A stretch of DNA of 64,000 bases from Acidicapsa dinghuensis (GTDB lineage Bacteria > Acidobacteriota > Terriglobia > Terriglobales > Acidobacteriaceae). Every line of letters begins with the position of its first letter. Within the stretch, counting starts at the first letter, position 1. The stretch is from NCBI RefSeq assembly GCF_025685685.1, contig NZ_JAGSYH010000005.1:682001-746000 (forward strand). The letters are read 5' to 3'. This document shows positions 18,595-27,368 of this stretch, piece after piece. The position numbers were made by a program, and so were the translations under genes. The notes under the pieces were generated by a model, which had not been told where the DNA came from, did no database searches, and saw only the letters and a list, made by a program, of their open reading frames with translations.

Positions 18595-19575
18595 CGACTC
18601 ATACCGCTCGCCCGTAGCCATCAACTCTTCGATAGCCTCCACAGACTCAATCCCACCGCGCGCACCGGCCTTCATGCAGTTCAGCGCCGCCGCCGCACAG
18701 GCAAAATCCAACCGCCGCTGCATCGGCCACTCCCGCAGCAACCCATAGATAAACCCGGCATGGAAGATATCTCCCGCGCCCGTCGTATCCTCCACCGGCA
18801 CGCGATACGCCGCCGCGTAGTGGAACTCCCGTCCGTCCCACGCCAGCACTCCATCTTCACCCAGCGTCGCCGCCGTCAACGTCGCGCCATACGCAGTATG
18901 CATGCGCTTCAGAGCCGTCTCCAGATCGGCTTCACCCGTCATCTGCAGCGGAAAATCACGGCTCACGATCAGGTAATCCACCTTGGCCAGCAGATCCTCG
19001 ACGCCCTCAAAGCGCACATCCAGGTCCGCCACTACCGGAACCCCAGCCTCGTGCGCCCAAGTTGCCGCTAGCGTCGCCGCAGCCGTATCCTGCCCATCCA
19101 CATGCAGCGCCCGAGCCTTTACCACCCACTCGCGGCGCAGATCTTCCGGACGCAGCACCAGCCGCTCATCTTTGCGGTTCAGCACCGTCCGCTCGCCCGT
19201 CTTATCCACCAAAATCAGCGATTGCGGACTCACCCCGTCCGGCACCACCACCAGTTGCGTCTCCACGCCCTCGCGCGCAAACGCATCCTTGTGCAGCGCC
19301 CCGGCCGCATCGTCACCCAGCTTGCCCACATACCGCGTGCGCAAACCCCAGTGCTGGCAGGCCACGACAGTAGAAGCCACCTGCCCGCCTGGCAAAATCG
19401 TCTCCGACGTGTACACCATCTTCGACCCGCGCTCAGGCAGCCGCTCCAGATGAATCAGCGTATCGGTAGCATTCAGCCCCACCCCCACCAGATCCACGGT
19501 TTCGAGCGCGCTATTGGCTCCATTGTGCTGAGCCTTCCCAGCGTCTCCATGCCCGTTCTGCGGCGAGTAGGTCAT
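18562..19575 (-). CDS. PfkB family carbohydrate kinase
   Basis: Ribokinase-fold sugar kinase that transfers phosphate from ATP to a sugar or nucleoside hydroxyl. The second PfkB signature DTTGAGDIFHAGFIYGLL holds the catalytic Asp (DTTGAGD), and the N-terminal GGQVASTVVACQHWG region with GKLGDDAAG matches signature 1. The 337-aa length is typical. About 25 polar residues precede the domain. The substrate cannot be read from sequence and no sugar pathway genes adjoin. Its 3' end overlaps the convergent DUF4145 gene by 33 bp. Confidence 0.88.
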   Translation of the reverse strand: MTYSPQNGHGDAGKAQHNGANSALETVDLVGVGLNATDTLIHLERLPERGSKMVYTSETILPGGQVASTVVACQHWGLRTRYVGKLGDDAAGALHKDAFAREGVETQLVVVPDGVSPQSLILVDKTGERTVLNRKDERLVLRPEDLRREWVVKARALHVDGQDTAAATLAATWAHEAGVPVVADLDVRFEGVEDLLAKVDYLIVSRDFPLQMTGEADLETALKRMHTAYGATLTAATLGEDGVLAWDGREFHYAAAYRVPVEDTTGAGDIFHAGFIYGLLREWPMQRRLDFACAAAALNCMKAGARGGIESVEAIEELMATGERYESSLHGALQTRN

Positions 19576-19669
19576 CTCTCAACTATAAATCCCACGCGGC
19601 TGGTGTTCGTCCTTAGTATGTTGCGTCGTAAACTCAATCCCAGCACGGACACCCCAACCGAGGTGCACC

Positions 19670-22144
19670 ATGGGCCCATTCCTCAGCGAACTTCGCTACT
19701 CTCTCCGCCGTCTCCGCAAAGCCCGCTTCTTTTCTCTAGCCGTCATCCTCATGCTCGCCTTCGGCATCGGCGCATGCACCACCATCTTCTCGCTCATCCA
19801 GGGAATCCTCCTGCGCCCCCTGCCATTCCCCGATTCAGGGAACCTCGTCCAGCTCGGCGAGCACGTCGGCGAAAATCCCGGCATCGGCGTCACGGCCCGC
19901 GACATCCAGGCCTATTCATCCTCCGCCACAGCCTTTTCTTCCGTGGGCGGTTTCGCTACCACTGACTTTGAGCTCTCCGGTAACGCGACTCCGGAATACC
20001 TCTCTGCAGGCCGCCTCAACGCCAGCATCTTTTCCACCCTCGGCGTCCAGCCCATCCTCGGCCGCGTCTTTTCTCATCAGGAAGAGAACACCCACGCCAC
20101 CGTCGTAGTTCTCAGCTACCAGATCTGGACCAACCGCTATCACCGCGACCCAAACGTCCTCGGCCAGACCATCCAGCTCAATCGCCAGGTCTACACCATC
20201 ATTGGAGTCATGCCACGCGGCTTTGAATTTCCTTTGCAGCGCGGTCACCTAGACGAGATTCAGCTCTGGGTTCCGCTTAGCCTCACCGCCGAAGAGCTCT
20301 CCGAGCCCAACGCCGGCATCTTCAGCTACCAGATGATCGCGCGTCTGAAACCCGGCGTGACGGTCGAGCAGGCCGCCCAGGACGCCGCTCGCGTCGCCCG
20401 TGTCATCATGCAGAACTACCCAGCCTCCATGTCCCGTATCCACATCCGCGGAGACATCAAGCTGCTCAGCGAAGCCGTCACCGGCGAAGCCCGTCCACTA
20501 CTGCGCGTCCTCTTCTTCGCCGCTGCCGTTGTCCTGCTCATCGCCTGCGTCAACGTCGCCATCCTCATGCTCGTCCACGCCATCCGCAATCAGCGAGACC
20601 AGGCCGTACGCTTAGCCCTCGGCGCTCGTCCCGGCGCAATTCTCCGCGAAACCCTGCTCGAAGGCCTGCTCCTCAGTCTTACAGGTGGTCTGCTCGGCCT
20701 CGCCGTCGCAGCCCTGGTTCTGCCGACGGTGACGCGTCTTCTGCCAGACTCCCTGCCTCGCCTCGACTCCATCTCCATTGATGGTGTTGTCGTAGGCTTC
20801 GCTCTCGCCACCACGTTCTTCACCGGAATCGTGTGCAGTCTCGCCCCGGCTCTCCTGGCTCTGCGCACCAACCTCGTCGCAGCACTCAAAGAAGGGCAGG
20901 GAACAGCTTCATCCAGTGGGCGGCGCATCTCCACCCGCTCTGTCCTCGCATCCGCTGAAATCGCCATCGCTCTTCTGCTCCTCACCGCTTCTGGCATGGC
21001 CCTGCGCAGCTACCAGAAAATGCTCGCCATCGATCCCGGCTTTCAACCCGAACACGTTCTCGTAGCCGGATACCGCCTGCCTATCACGCAATATCCCACC
21101 AACCTCTCCGTCGAAACATTCAACCGGCAACTCATCGATCGCTTGAGCTCCAAGCCCGGTATTGCCTCTGTCGGCATTGCCGATTCGCTTCCTTCCGCAG
21201 GCAATTCCGCCATGTCCGCCTACACGCTTGAGGGCGAACGCACAGAAGCATGGAAGCTCAAATTCGCCGCCTTCGCCGCCGTCGACGGGGACTACTTCCA
21301 GGCTCTCGGCATCCCCCATATCGCGGGGCGCACCTTCACCAGTGACGATGGCCCCAACGCGCCGCCTGTCATCATCGTCAGCCAGTCCATGGCGCAGCAC
21401 TCATGGCCGGGCCAGAACGCCATCGGCAAACGCATGCACGTCGGCAATCCGAAAAAAGGCCTGCCCTGGGCCACCGTCGTCGGCATCGTCGGCAACACCC
21501 GCATCGGCGCGCGCGACGCGAAACCCAACGACCAGTGGTACCTTCCCGTCCGCCAGCCCGCGACCCTCTACGGCGCATCAGCCACCGATGCCCGCTCTGT
21601 CGCCCTCGCCAGCTACATCATCCTTCGCGCCGCGATTCCTCCTAATCAAATGCCCGGCATCCTTCGCGCCAGCGTAGCTGAGGTCGACCCGCTGCTGGCC
21701 CTCGATGACATCCAGCCCATGAATGACGTCCTCTCCAAAACCGAAGCACCGCGCCGCTTCCTCACCGAACTCGTTGGCGCTTTCGCCCTTGCCGCGCTTC
21801 TGCTTTCCATCACCGGCATCTACGTCGTCATCTCCTTCGCCGTCTCCATGCGCACACACGAGATCGCCATCCGCATGGCTCTTGGAGCCCAACGCTCCAG
21901 CATCGCCCAGCTAATCCTTCAATCCGGCCTCATCCTCGCCCTCTACGGCTGCGGAACCGGCATACTCATCTCGCTGGCACTCGCAAAATTCGTCCAGTCC
22001 TTCCTCTTCGAAGTCACCGCCACCGACCCGCTCATCTATCTTGCCAGCGCAGCCATGATGATCCTCATCGCTGCCCTCGCGTCACTCCTGCCAGCCCTTC
22101 GCGCCGCCCAAGCCGACCCAATCCGCACCCTGCGTTCGACGTAG
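19670..22144 (+). CDS. MacB-like orphan ABC permease (ADOP type), 824 aa
   Basis: A duplicated FtsX/MacB permease: an N-terminal membrane segment (about 20-45) followed by a MacB periplasmic core, three membrane segments in the middle (about 280-300, 335-360 and 375-400), a fourth (about 425-445), a second core, and three C-terminal segments (about 690-715, 745-770 and 785-805). The N-terminus RYSLRRLRKARFFSLAVILMLAFGIGA and the HEIAIRMALGAQRSSIAQLIL segment near the end are family hallmarks. No ATPase gene is adjacent, as usual for these acidobacterial permeases. The substrate is unknown. Confidence 0.88.
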   Translation: MGPFLSELRYSLRRLRKARFFSLAVILMLAFGIGACTTIFSLIQGILLRPLPFPDSGNLVQLGEHVGENPGIGVTARDIQAYSSSATAFSSVGGFATTDFELSGNATPEYLSAGRLNASIFSTLGVQPILGRVFSHQEENTHATVVVLSYQIWTNRYHRDPNVLGQTIQLNRQVYTIIGVMPRGFEFPLQRGHLDEIQLWVPLSLTAEELSEPNAGIFSYQMIARLKPGVTVEQAAQDAARVARVIMQNYPASMSRIHIRGDIKLLSEAVTGEARPLLRVLFFAAAVVLLIACVNVAILMLVHAIRNQRDQAVRLALGARPGAILRETLLEGLLLSLTGGLLGLAVAALVLPTVTRLLPDSLPRLDSISIDGVVVGFALATTFFTGIVCSLAPALLALRTNLVAALKEGQGTASSSGRRISTRSVLASAEIAIALLLLTASGMALRSYQKMLAIDPGFQPEHVLVAGYRLPITQYPTNLSVETFNRQLIDRLSSKPGIASVGIADSLPSAGNSAMSAYTLEGERTEAWKLKFAAFAAVDGDYFQALGIPHIAGRTFTSDDGPNAPPVIIVSQSMAQHSWPGQNAIGKRMHVGNPKKGLPWATVVGIVGNTRIGARDAKPNDQWYLPVRQPATLYGASATDARSVALASYIILRAAIPPNQMPGILRASVAEVDPLLALDDIQPMNDVLSKTEAPRRFLTELVGAFALAALLLSITGIYVVISFAVSMRTHEIAIRMALGAQRSSIAQLILQSGLILALYGCGTGILISLALAKFVQSFLFEVTATDPLIYLASAAMMILIAALASLLPALRAAQADPIRTLRST

Positions 22145-22249
22145 AGTCAAGCCTGACATCCATCTATCGATCTGAGCTGATCGCCATTACCAAAGGCGTT
22201 CCAAATAATGGGTGTGGAACAGTAATTCAGCGCATCTTTCCAAATAAAA

Positions 22250-22316
22250 TTGACCAGGTTCAAAAAACATCTTGCAATTTTGATGGTACGTGGCGCAATA
22301 TTTGACCATGGTCAAA
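22250..22316. promoter_or_regulatory. Probable TetR operator region
   Basis: TTTGACCATGGTCAAA (22301-22316) is a perfect 16-bp palindrome that includes the ATG at 22308 of the TetR gene. A related, imperfect site TTGACCAGGTTCAA lies at 22250-22263, about 46 bp upstream. Paired sites ahead of a TetR gene fit autoregulation. Confidence 0.55.
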
Positions 22317-22988
22317 TCTGATCCATCAACTGACAAGGGCGAACAGACTCGCCGCCACATTTATGCAACGGCACTCACGCTCTTTCGTGAAAGAGGCTTC
22401 GATAACGTCACCATGCAGGCCGTTGCCGAGCAGGCTAAGGTCGCCAAGAGCGCGGCTTACTATTACTTCCCCAGCAAAGAAGCAATCATTCAGGCCTATT
22501 ACGAAGCAGTGCAGAACGAGCAGGACCGCGTCTGCGAGGAACACTTCGCTGAAAGTTCGGACTTTAAAAAGCGAGTAGCCTCCGCGATGCATACAAAATT
22601 CGATCTGACGAAAGACGATCGTAAATTGCTCGGCGTCGTCTTTCGTTACACCGGCGAGCCCGCGCATCCTCTCTCCTGCCTGGGAAAAGGTACCGAAGCA
22701 ATTCGCCGGCGGAGCATCGCCATCTTTGAACGCGCGATCGAGACCGAACGCATGCCCAAAGACCTACAGGAGCTGCTTCCGCTTGCTCTCTGGTCACTGC
22801 AGATGGGACTTCTCATCATGTTTCTCTACGATGAATCCCCAAATCAGCAACGCACTCGAAAACTAGCCGACGGAACACTGGATCTGAGCTGGAAACTCTA
22901 TGCCCTGACGAAGCTTCCAGTACTCCGGCCCGTTCGCGCAAAGATCACATCGTTGTTACGCGCAGCTCAGTTTCTCCCCGCGGTCTGA
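22290..22988 (+). CDS. TetR family transcriptional regulator
   Basis: The N-terminal helix-turn-helix is clear: RRHIYATALTLFRERGFDNVTMQAVAEQAKVAKSAAYYYFPSKEAIIQAYYE (in pieces: RERGFDNVTM, AKSAAYYYFPSKE). The rest is an all-helical ligand-binding domain. The start is GTG 22290 or ATG 22308 (MVKSDPST); neither has a strong RBS, and the second sits inside a palindrome. It precedes two coupled genes on the same strand and probably controls them and itself. Base composition is less GC-rich than in the surrounding genes. Confidence 0.88.
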   Translation: MAQYLTMVKSDPSTDKGEQTRRHIYATALTLFRERGFDNVTMQAVAEQAKVAKSAAYYYFPSKEAIIQAYYEAVQNEQDRVCEEHFAESSDFKKRVASAMHTKFDLTKDDRKLLGVVFRYTGEPAHPLSCLGKGTEAIRRRSIAIFERAIETERMPKDLQELLPLALWSLQMGLLIMFLYDESPNQQRTRKLADGTLDLSWKLYALTKLPVLRPVRAKITSLLRAAQFLPAV

Positions 22989-23047
22989 GCGCGACGGACC
23001 GCAGGGCTTGAAGAACATGTCGTCGCTATAAACCAGGAGCTGGAACC

Positions 23048-23947
23048 ATGAGCCGCAGTCTCACACCCGTACAATGGTCGATCATCTTTCTCGCCATCGC
23101 TCTCAGCGCAGGTTCTATCCTGTACCGTCTGCTGATGCACGAAAGACTCGGCCATAGCTCCCTTATGTTCCTTGGGATCCCGGCTGTACTGACGATCCTC
23201 CTCGCGCTCACTCCGAAAGCGAAGAGCATCACCGGTGGAATAATGAAGGGCATTACGATAGCTCTTCTGATCGTAGCCCCGCTGATGGGTGAAGGGTATC
23301 TTTGCATTCTCATTGCCTCACCACTCTTCTATCTACTTGGTGCGGTCGTGGGCGTCATCTCAGAAAACAATCGAAGGAAGCGGTTTACAAAGTTGAGTTG
23401 TATCTCGATCATTCTCATCCCCATGGCCTTTGAAGGCGTAACTCCGCAGCTATCATTCAGGCGCACTCAATCCGTGGAAGTAACCGAAACGATCCATGCA
23501 CCCGCCAGCGCGATTGCTCTTGCCCTCTCCAGCAGTCCCCGCATAGATACGCCTCTACCTGCATTTCTACGCATCGGCTTTCCCCGTCCACTGCAGGCTT
23601 ACGGAAGCGGTTCGGCCATCGGCTCATATCGGATCATCCATTTCGCTGGCGCTGAGGGAGATCCTCCAGGAGATCTCATGATGCGCGTCGCCGAATCACA
23701 GCCCGGCCTTATTCGCTTCGATACGGTGAGTGACAACTCAAAGCTCACCCAATGGATCAGTTGGAATTCCTCTGAAGTCCGATGGACCCCACTGGACAAA
23801 GAGCATACGAGTGTTTCCTGGCGTATCTCTTTCGACCGAAAACTCGATCCGGCCTGGTATTTCACGCCATGGGAGCGTGCCGCTGTCCGTGATGCCGCGG
23901 AATACCTCATCGAATCCAACGCAACGCCCACTGAAGCAAAACAATGA
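23048..23947 (+). CDS. Membrane protein with SRPBCC-like soluble domain, 299 aa
   Basis: Four hydrophobic segments in the first 130 residues (about 8-28, 38-55, 67-105 and 113-128) are followed by a roughly 160-residue soluble domain. That domain begins VEVTETIHAPASAIALAL and ends with the helix WERAAVRDAAEYLIE, the shape of an SRPBCC/polyketide-cyclase-like helix-grip fold. RBS AGGAG lies upstream. The stop overlaps the next gene by 4 bp. It is part of the TetR-led operon. The fold assignment is inferred from pattern, not a confident match. Confidence 0.6.
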   Translation: MSRSLTPVQWSIIFLAIALSAGSILYRLLMHERLGHSSLMFLGIPAVLTILLALTPKAKSITGGIMKGITIALLIVAPLMGEGYLCILIASPLFYLLGAVVGVISENNRRKRFTKLSCISIILIPMAFEGVTPQLSFRRTQSVEVTETIHAPASAIALALSSSPRIDTPLPAFLRIGFPRPLQAYGSGSAIGSYRIIHFAGAEGDPPGDLMMRVAESQPGLIRFDTVSDNSKLTQWISWNSSEVRWTPLDKEHTSVSWRISFDRKLDPAWYFTPWERAAVRDAAEYLIESNATPTEAKQ

Positions 23948-25299
23948 CACGTACAGAAATCATTCGCTTCTGTGGAATCTACGTTCCATTGATGCTTTGC
24001 CTATTTGCAGGCATCCGGCAACGCAGTCAGCCTCGTATTTTCATAGGCTGCTTGTTGGGCACACTCTGGACGGTGCCCACTCTGCTGGCACTGGCCCACC
24101 TCAACGGCGTGGCCCAATGGTGGTCGTTTTCGGGAGCAGATATAACCTTCGCAGGCATGCCGATCGAGCTGTACTTCGGCTGGATCCTGTTGTGGGGCGT
24201 GCTCCCACAGTTTGTTCCAGTGAAGCTGCCTGTCGCAGGCACAGTTCTTGGCTTTGTGGCTCTTGATCTTCTTGCCATGCCTGCCTGCCGGCCATTGGTG
24301 CAACTACATGCACACTGGCTCATCGGAGAAGCAGTAGCGGTACTACTCGTGTTGCTTCCAGCATTGTGTCTTGGTCGTTGGACTATCTCAACGTCTCATC
24401 TCTGCGCGCGCGCCAGTCTGCAGCTAATTCTTTCCTGCCTGATCTTCCTTTACTTCCTGCCGGAGTTAGCCTTTGCGCTGCATCCATCCTCAGCGTGGCA
24501 GCCGCTTCTTTCCATGCGCGGCTGGTCGCGTCAGATCGCATTGCAATGCATCGCGATGCTTGCTCTTCCCGGCGTAGGCGCAGTAATGGAATTCGCGCAG
24601 CGCGGTCATGGCACTCCCATTCCCTACGATCCGCCGTCACGGCTTGTAGTCAGCGGCATCTACCGTTACTTCGCAAACCCGATGCAGCTCTCGTGCTTTC
24701 TCGTCGCGCTCGCCTGGTCTCTACTCTTATGGAATCCATGGCTTCTCTTCGTGCCTTTCATCTGTGTGATCTACAGCATTGGCATCGCTCGATGGAGCGA
24801 AGCTCAGGATCTTCGGCAGCGCTTCGGCAGCGCCTGGCAAGACTATCGCGCCGAAGTGCACGATTGGCTCCCCCGCTGGCGGCCCTATCATGCAGGCGCT
24901 CCGGCAAAGCTCTATATCGCATTTAGTTGCGGACCATGTACCGAACTGCGTCATTGGCTCGAAGCTCGAAATCCAATCGGTCTCCAGATTCTTCCCGCCG
25001 AGAGCTTGCCATTCCGCTCCATCCGTCGTCTGCGTTACGATCCGTCCGATCAAAACTCCGCTGAAGAGGGAATCCGCGCACTAGGCCGAGCTCTCGAGCA
25101 TATAAGCTTCGCTTGGGCAATTGCCGGTACCGCCCTGCGACTTCCTCTTATTTGGCAGTTCGTGCAACTCGTCATGGATGCCAGCGGTTTTGGCCCACAG
25201 GAGTTGGCCGCTTGCACGGTGGGACCGGATATTCCAGGCTTGCTCGACAAATCCTCAGGTCAGGAAAATGTCGTTGACAATCAAACTCTACATATGTAG
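23944..25299 (+). CDS. Isoprenylcysteine-methyltransferase-like membrane protein fused to a DCC-like thiol domain
   Basis: 451 aa. The first 330 residues hold about eight membrane segments and then the ICMT/PEMT signature: YDPPSRLVVSGIYRYFANPM, then a membrane helix, then EAQDLRQRFGSAWQDYRAEV, which is the SAM-binding region of membrane methyltransferases. After a short linker, residues 337-430 resemble DCC/DUF393 proteins: FSCGPCTELRHWL with a CxxC, later EEGIRALGRALEHISFAW and a hydrophobic closing helix. The fusion is unusual. The stop lies inside the palindrome of the next gene. The substrate is unknown; the SRPBCC-like partner suggests a lipid or hydrophobic molecule. Confidence 0.65.
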   Translation: MTRTEIIRFCGIYVPLMLCLFAGIRQRSQPRIFIGCLLGTLWTVPTLLALAHLNGVAQWWSFSGADITFAGMPIELYFGWILLWGVLPQFVPVKLPVAGTVLGFVALDLLAMPACRPLVQLHAHWLIGEAVAVLLVLLPALCLGRWTISTSHLCARASLQLILSCLIFLYFLPELAFALHPSSAWQPLLSMRGWSRQIALQCIAMLALPGVGAVMEFAQRGHGTPIPYDPPSRLVVSGIYRYFANPMQLSCFLVALAWSLLLWNPWLLFVPFICVIYSIGIARWSEAQDLRQRFGSAWQDYRAEVHDWLPRWRPYHAGAPAKLYIAFSCGPCTELRHWLEARNPIGLQILPAESLPFRSIRRLRYDPSDQNSAEEGIRALGRALEHISFAWAIAGTALRLPLIWQFVQLVMDASGFGPQELAACTVGPDIPGLLDKSSGQENVVDNQTLHM

Positions 25300-25305
25300 A
25301 GTTTG
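25274..25305 (+). promoter_or_regulatory. Promoter with perfect 24-bp palindromic operator for the PadR gene
   Basis: TTGACA (25274-25279) and TAGAGT (25297-25302) are spaced 17 bp. A perfect 24-bp palindrome (25282-25305, half site CAAACTCTACAT) covers the spacer and -10 box. Transcription would begin about 25309, almost at the ATG (25311), so the mRNA may be leaderless. ACAT/ATGT halves are usual for PadR operators. Confidence 0.7.
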
Positions 25306-25310
25306 TCTTC

Positions 25311-25640
25311 ATGAACCTCCGTCTCACCCCTCAGACCCGGCAAATTATCGAGGTCCTGCTCCACAAGCCGCTCGACTGGAAATACGGCTACGAGATCAGC
25401 CGTCAGACCGGCCTCAAGTCCGGCACGCTCTACCCCATCCTCATGCGGCTCGCCGAGCGTCAGCTTCTCGAAACCGACTGGGAGCAGGGAGAGCCCGGCA
25501 AACCGCCGCGCCACATCTATCGCTTCACCGCTGAAGGGCTCCAATTCGCACGCGCCAACCATCTCGCCGAACCATCCCGTTCCACCAGCAAAACCATCTC
25601 CGCCGAATCCTTCGCCTTCTTCGGAGTACGCATCCGATGA
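25311..25640 (+). CDS. PadR family transcriptional regulator
   Basis: Winged-helix regulator of 109 aa. The PadR core is complete: LTPQTRQIIEVLLHKPLDWKYGYEI, then KSGTLYPILMRLAERQLLETDW and the wing PPRHIYRFTAEGLQFAR. It starts at ATG 25311, directly behind a palindromic promoter and with no RBS, which fits a leaderless transcript and autorepression. It overlaps the next gene by 4 bp; PadR genes in acidobacteria are often coupled to a membrane protein they control. Confidence 0.9.
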   Translation: MNLRLTPQTRQIIEVLLHKPLDWKYGYEISRQTGLKSGTLYPILMRLAERQLLETDWEQGEPGKPPRHIYRFTAEGLQFARANHLAEPSRSTSKTISAESFAFFGVRIR

Positions 25641-26155
25641 GTCGCATCCGCACCGTCGCCCGCAACCTCCTCGCCGCCGTAGTTCGCCGCGCTCCCGGCA
25701 TCTCCGAGGAATGGGCTGAGGCCATGCTGCGCGAACTCGACTACATCCCCGGCGAGTGGGAATCGCTCTTCTGGTCCCTCGGCAGCGCTGCAGCCATCCT
25801 TCGTCAATCCGCATGCGCACTCCGCGCCTGGCTTCTTAAACTTCCCGCACCTCAGGAGAAATCCATGAACTCCACCACCCGCAAAACCCTCGGCGTCCTC
25901 ACCGGCATGGGCCTCGCACTAGCCCTTGCTTTCGCTGCATTCGGTCTGGTCGTCTTCACCAACTTGCTTGTCCCGTCGCTTCACCTGGACCGCATCGAGT
26001 GGACGCACGTCCTCTTCATCGTCATCCTGCCGGAGATCATCTTCATCGCTGCTGCCGTCCGCCTCTGGCGCACCCGAACACCCGTAGCCGCCGGCATCCT
26101 CATCACCGCCGTCGCTCTCGCCACGCACGTCCTCATGCACTTCGCCCATCGTTAA
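25637..26155 (+). CDS. Membrane protein coupled to PadR, 172 aa
   Basis: The N-terminal helix APGISEEWAEAMLRELDYIP with GEWESLFWSLGSAAAIL recurs, to my recollection, in acidobacterial proteins located next to PadR genes. Three membrane segments follow (about 88-110, 123-140 and 146-168). The start overlaps the PadR stop by 4 bp, so it is probably the main target of that regulator. No biochemical function is known to me. Confidence 0.65.
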   Translation: MSRIRTVARNLLAAVVRRAPGISEEWAEAMLRELDYIPGEWESLFWSLGSAAAILRQSACALRAWLLKLPAPQEKSMNSTTRKTLGVLTGMGLALALAFAAFGLVVFTNLLVPSLHLDRIEWTHVLFIVILPEIIFIAAAVRLWRTRTPVAAGILITAVALATHVLMHFAHR

Positions 26156-26208
26156 AATTCATGCCGATGTTTCCACTCGGCGTGCGCACCTCACTTCGCT
26201 GATCGATA

Positions 26209-27357
26209 ATGGCGGCGATGGCTGTTCCTCACCGTTCCCACGCTGTAGAACGTCCGCTGACTGCTCTTCTCTCCTACGCGCTGGTCGCCTTCACCATCGA
26301 GTTCGACAACGAAGCCGAACACCGCCTCCCCCACGCCACCACGCTCTACGGCAGGACTCCCGGTGCGCTGGCCGCTCCATGGCTGGCCTCTCTCGCCATG
26401 TGGACCAACTGCATGCAACATCTGCAAGAAGGGCCAATCACCGTCGCAGAACTCGAACGCCGCGCCCGCACACCCGCCAATTTGCCCGGTATGGTGCGCT
26501 GGGGCTACATCCGCATCCAGCCTGCTCCGTCGGATGCGCGTCCCAAACCCCCACGTTCCGAATGGCTCATCACCCTAAAGCCTGGCGGCCAGCTCGCCAT
26601 CGAAATCTGGCGTCCCCTTCAGGCCGAAATCGAAGACCGCTGGCGCAACCGCTTCGGAGCAGACCTTTACTCAGGCCTTCGCCAATCCCTCGCCGCCATC
26701 GTGTCCAGGTTCGATCCCGCATTACCCGACTGCATGCCGATTCTCAAGTTCGGCCTCTTCTGCTACGAAGGCCGTCGTCCGGCAAAGAAGTCACGCGTCA
26801 CTGCTTCAGCCCAAAAGATCGACCCCGAAAAGCTTCCGCTCTCCGCACTCCTCGCAAAACCCCTGCTGTCCCTCGCCATCGACTACGAGACCGGCTCACC
26901 CGTCTCAATGGCCATCGCTGCCAACATCCTGCGTCTCGTCCCCGATCAAGGCCTACGCCTAAAGGATCTGCCCGCACTCTCCGGAGTCTCCAAAGAATCC
27001 ATAGCCATGGCCATGACCTTCCTCAAAGCTCGCGGCATGGCAATCGAGGCGCCCGAATCCCCCGGCAGCCGTTTCCGCGCCATCACACTCACCGATCTTG
27101 GCCGAGCCCTCCGCGACGAGCAACCGCACCGCCTCAGAGAGATCGAACACTCATGGGAGCAGAAGTTCGGCGAACCCCTGAAAACCCTCCGCGAACAGCT
27201 CCGAGAGATCACAGGCGACGGTACCGCCCACTCTTCGCCGCTCTTCCTCGGACTCAAACCCTATCTTGGCGGCTGGCGCTCCAAAGCGCTTACGCCCGCA
27301 GTTCTGCCCAATTTCCCGATGGTCCTTCACCGCGGCGGCTGGCCAGACGGCAGCTAG
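26209..27357 (+). CDS. Duplicated winged-helix-like protein, 382 aa
   Basis: Cytoplasmic protein with two similar halves. Each contains a region that ends in a helix of the type WRNRFGADLYSGLRQSLAAI (about residues 144-163) or WEQKFGEPLKTLREQLREIT (about 309-328), followed by a hydrophobic FGLFCYEGRRP or LGLKPYLGGWR segment. The second half includes a recognisable helix-turn-helix (LKDLPALSGVSKESIAMAMTFLKARG) with a wing. This suggests a DNA-binding regulator of MarR-like fold made by internal duplication. No effector is evident. Confidence 0.6.
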   Translation: MAAMAVPHRSHAVERPLTALLSYALVAFTIEFDNEAEHRLPHATTLYGRTPGALAAPWLASLAMWTNCMQHLQEGPITVAELERRARTPANLPGMVRWGYIRIQPAPSDARPKPPRSEWLITLKPGGQLAIEIWRPLQAEIEDRWRNRFGADLYSGLRQSLAAIVSRFDPALPDCMPILKFGLFCYEGRRPAKKSRVTASAQKIDPEKLPLSALLAKPLLSLAIDYETGSPVSMAIAANILRLVPDQGLRLKDLPALSGVSKESIAMAMTFLKARGMAIEAPESPGSRFRAITLTDLGRALRDEQPHRLREIEHSWEQKFGEPLKTLREQLREITGDGTAHSSPLFLGLKPYLGGWRSKALTPAVLPNFPMVLHRGGWPDGS

Positions 27358-27368
27358 CTAATCCGCGT

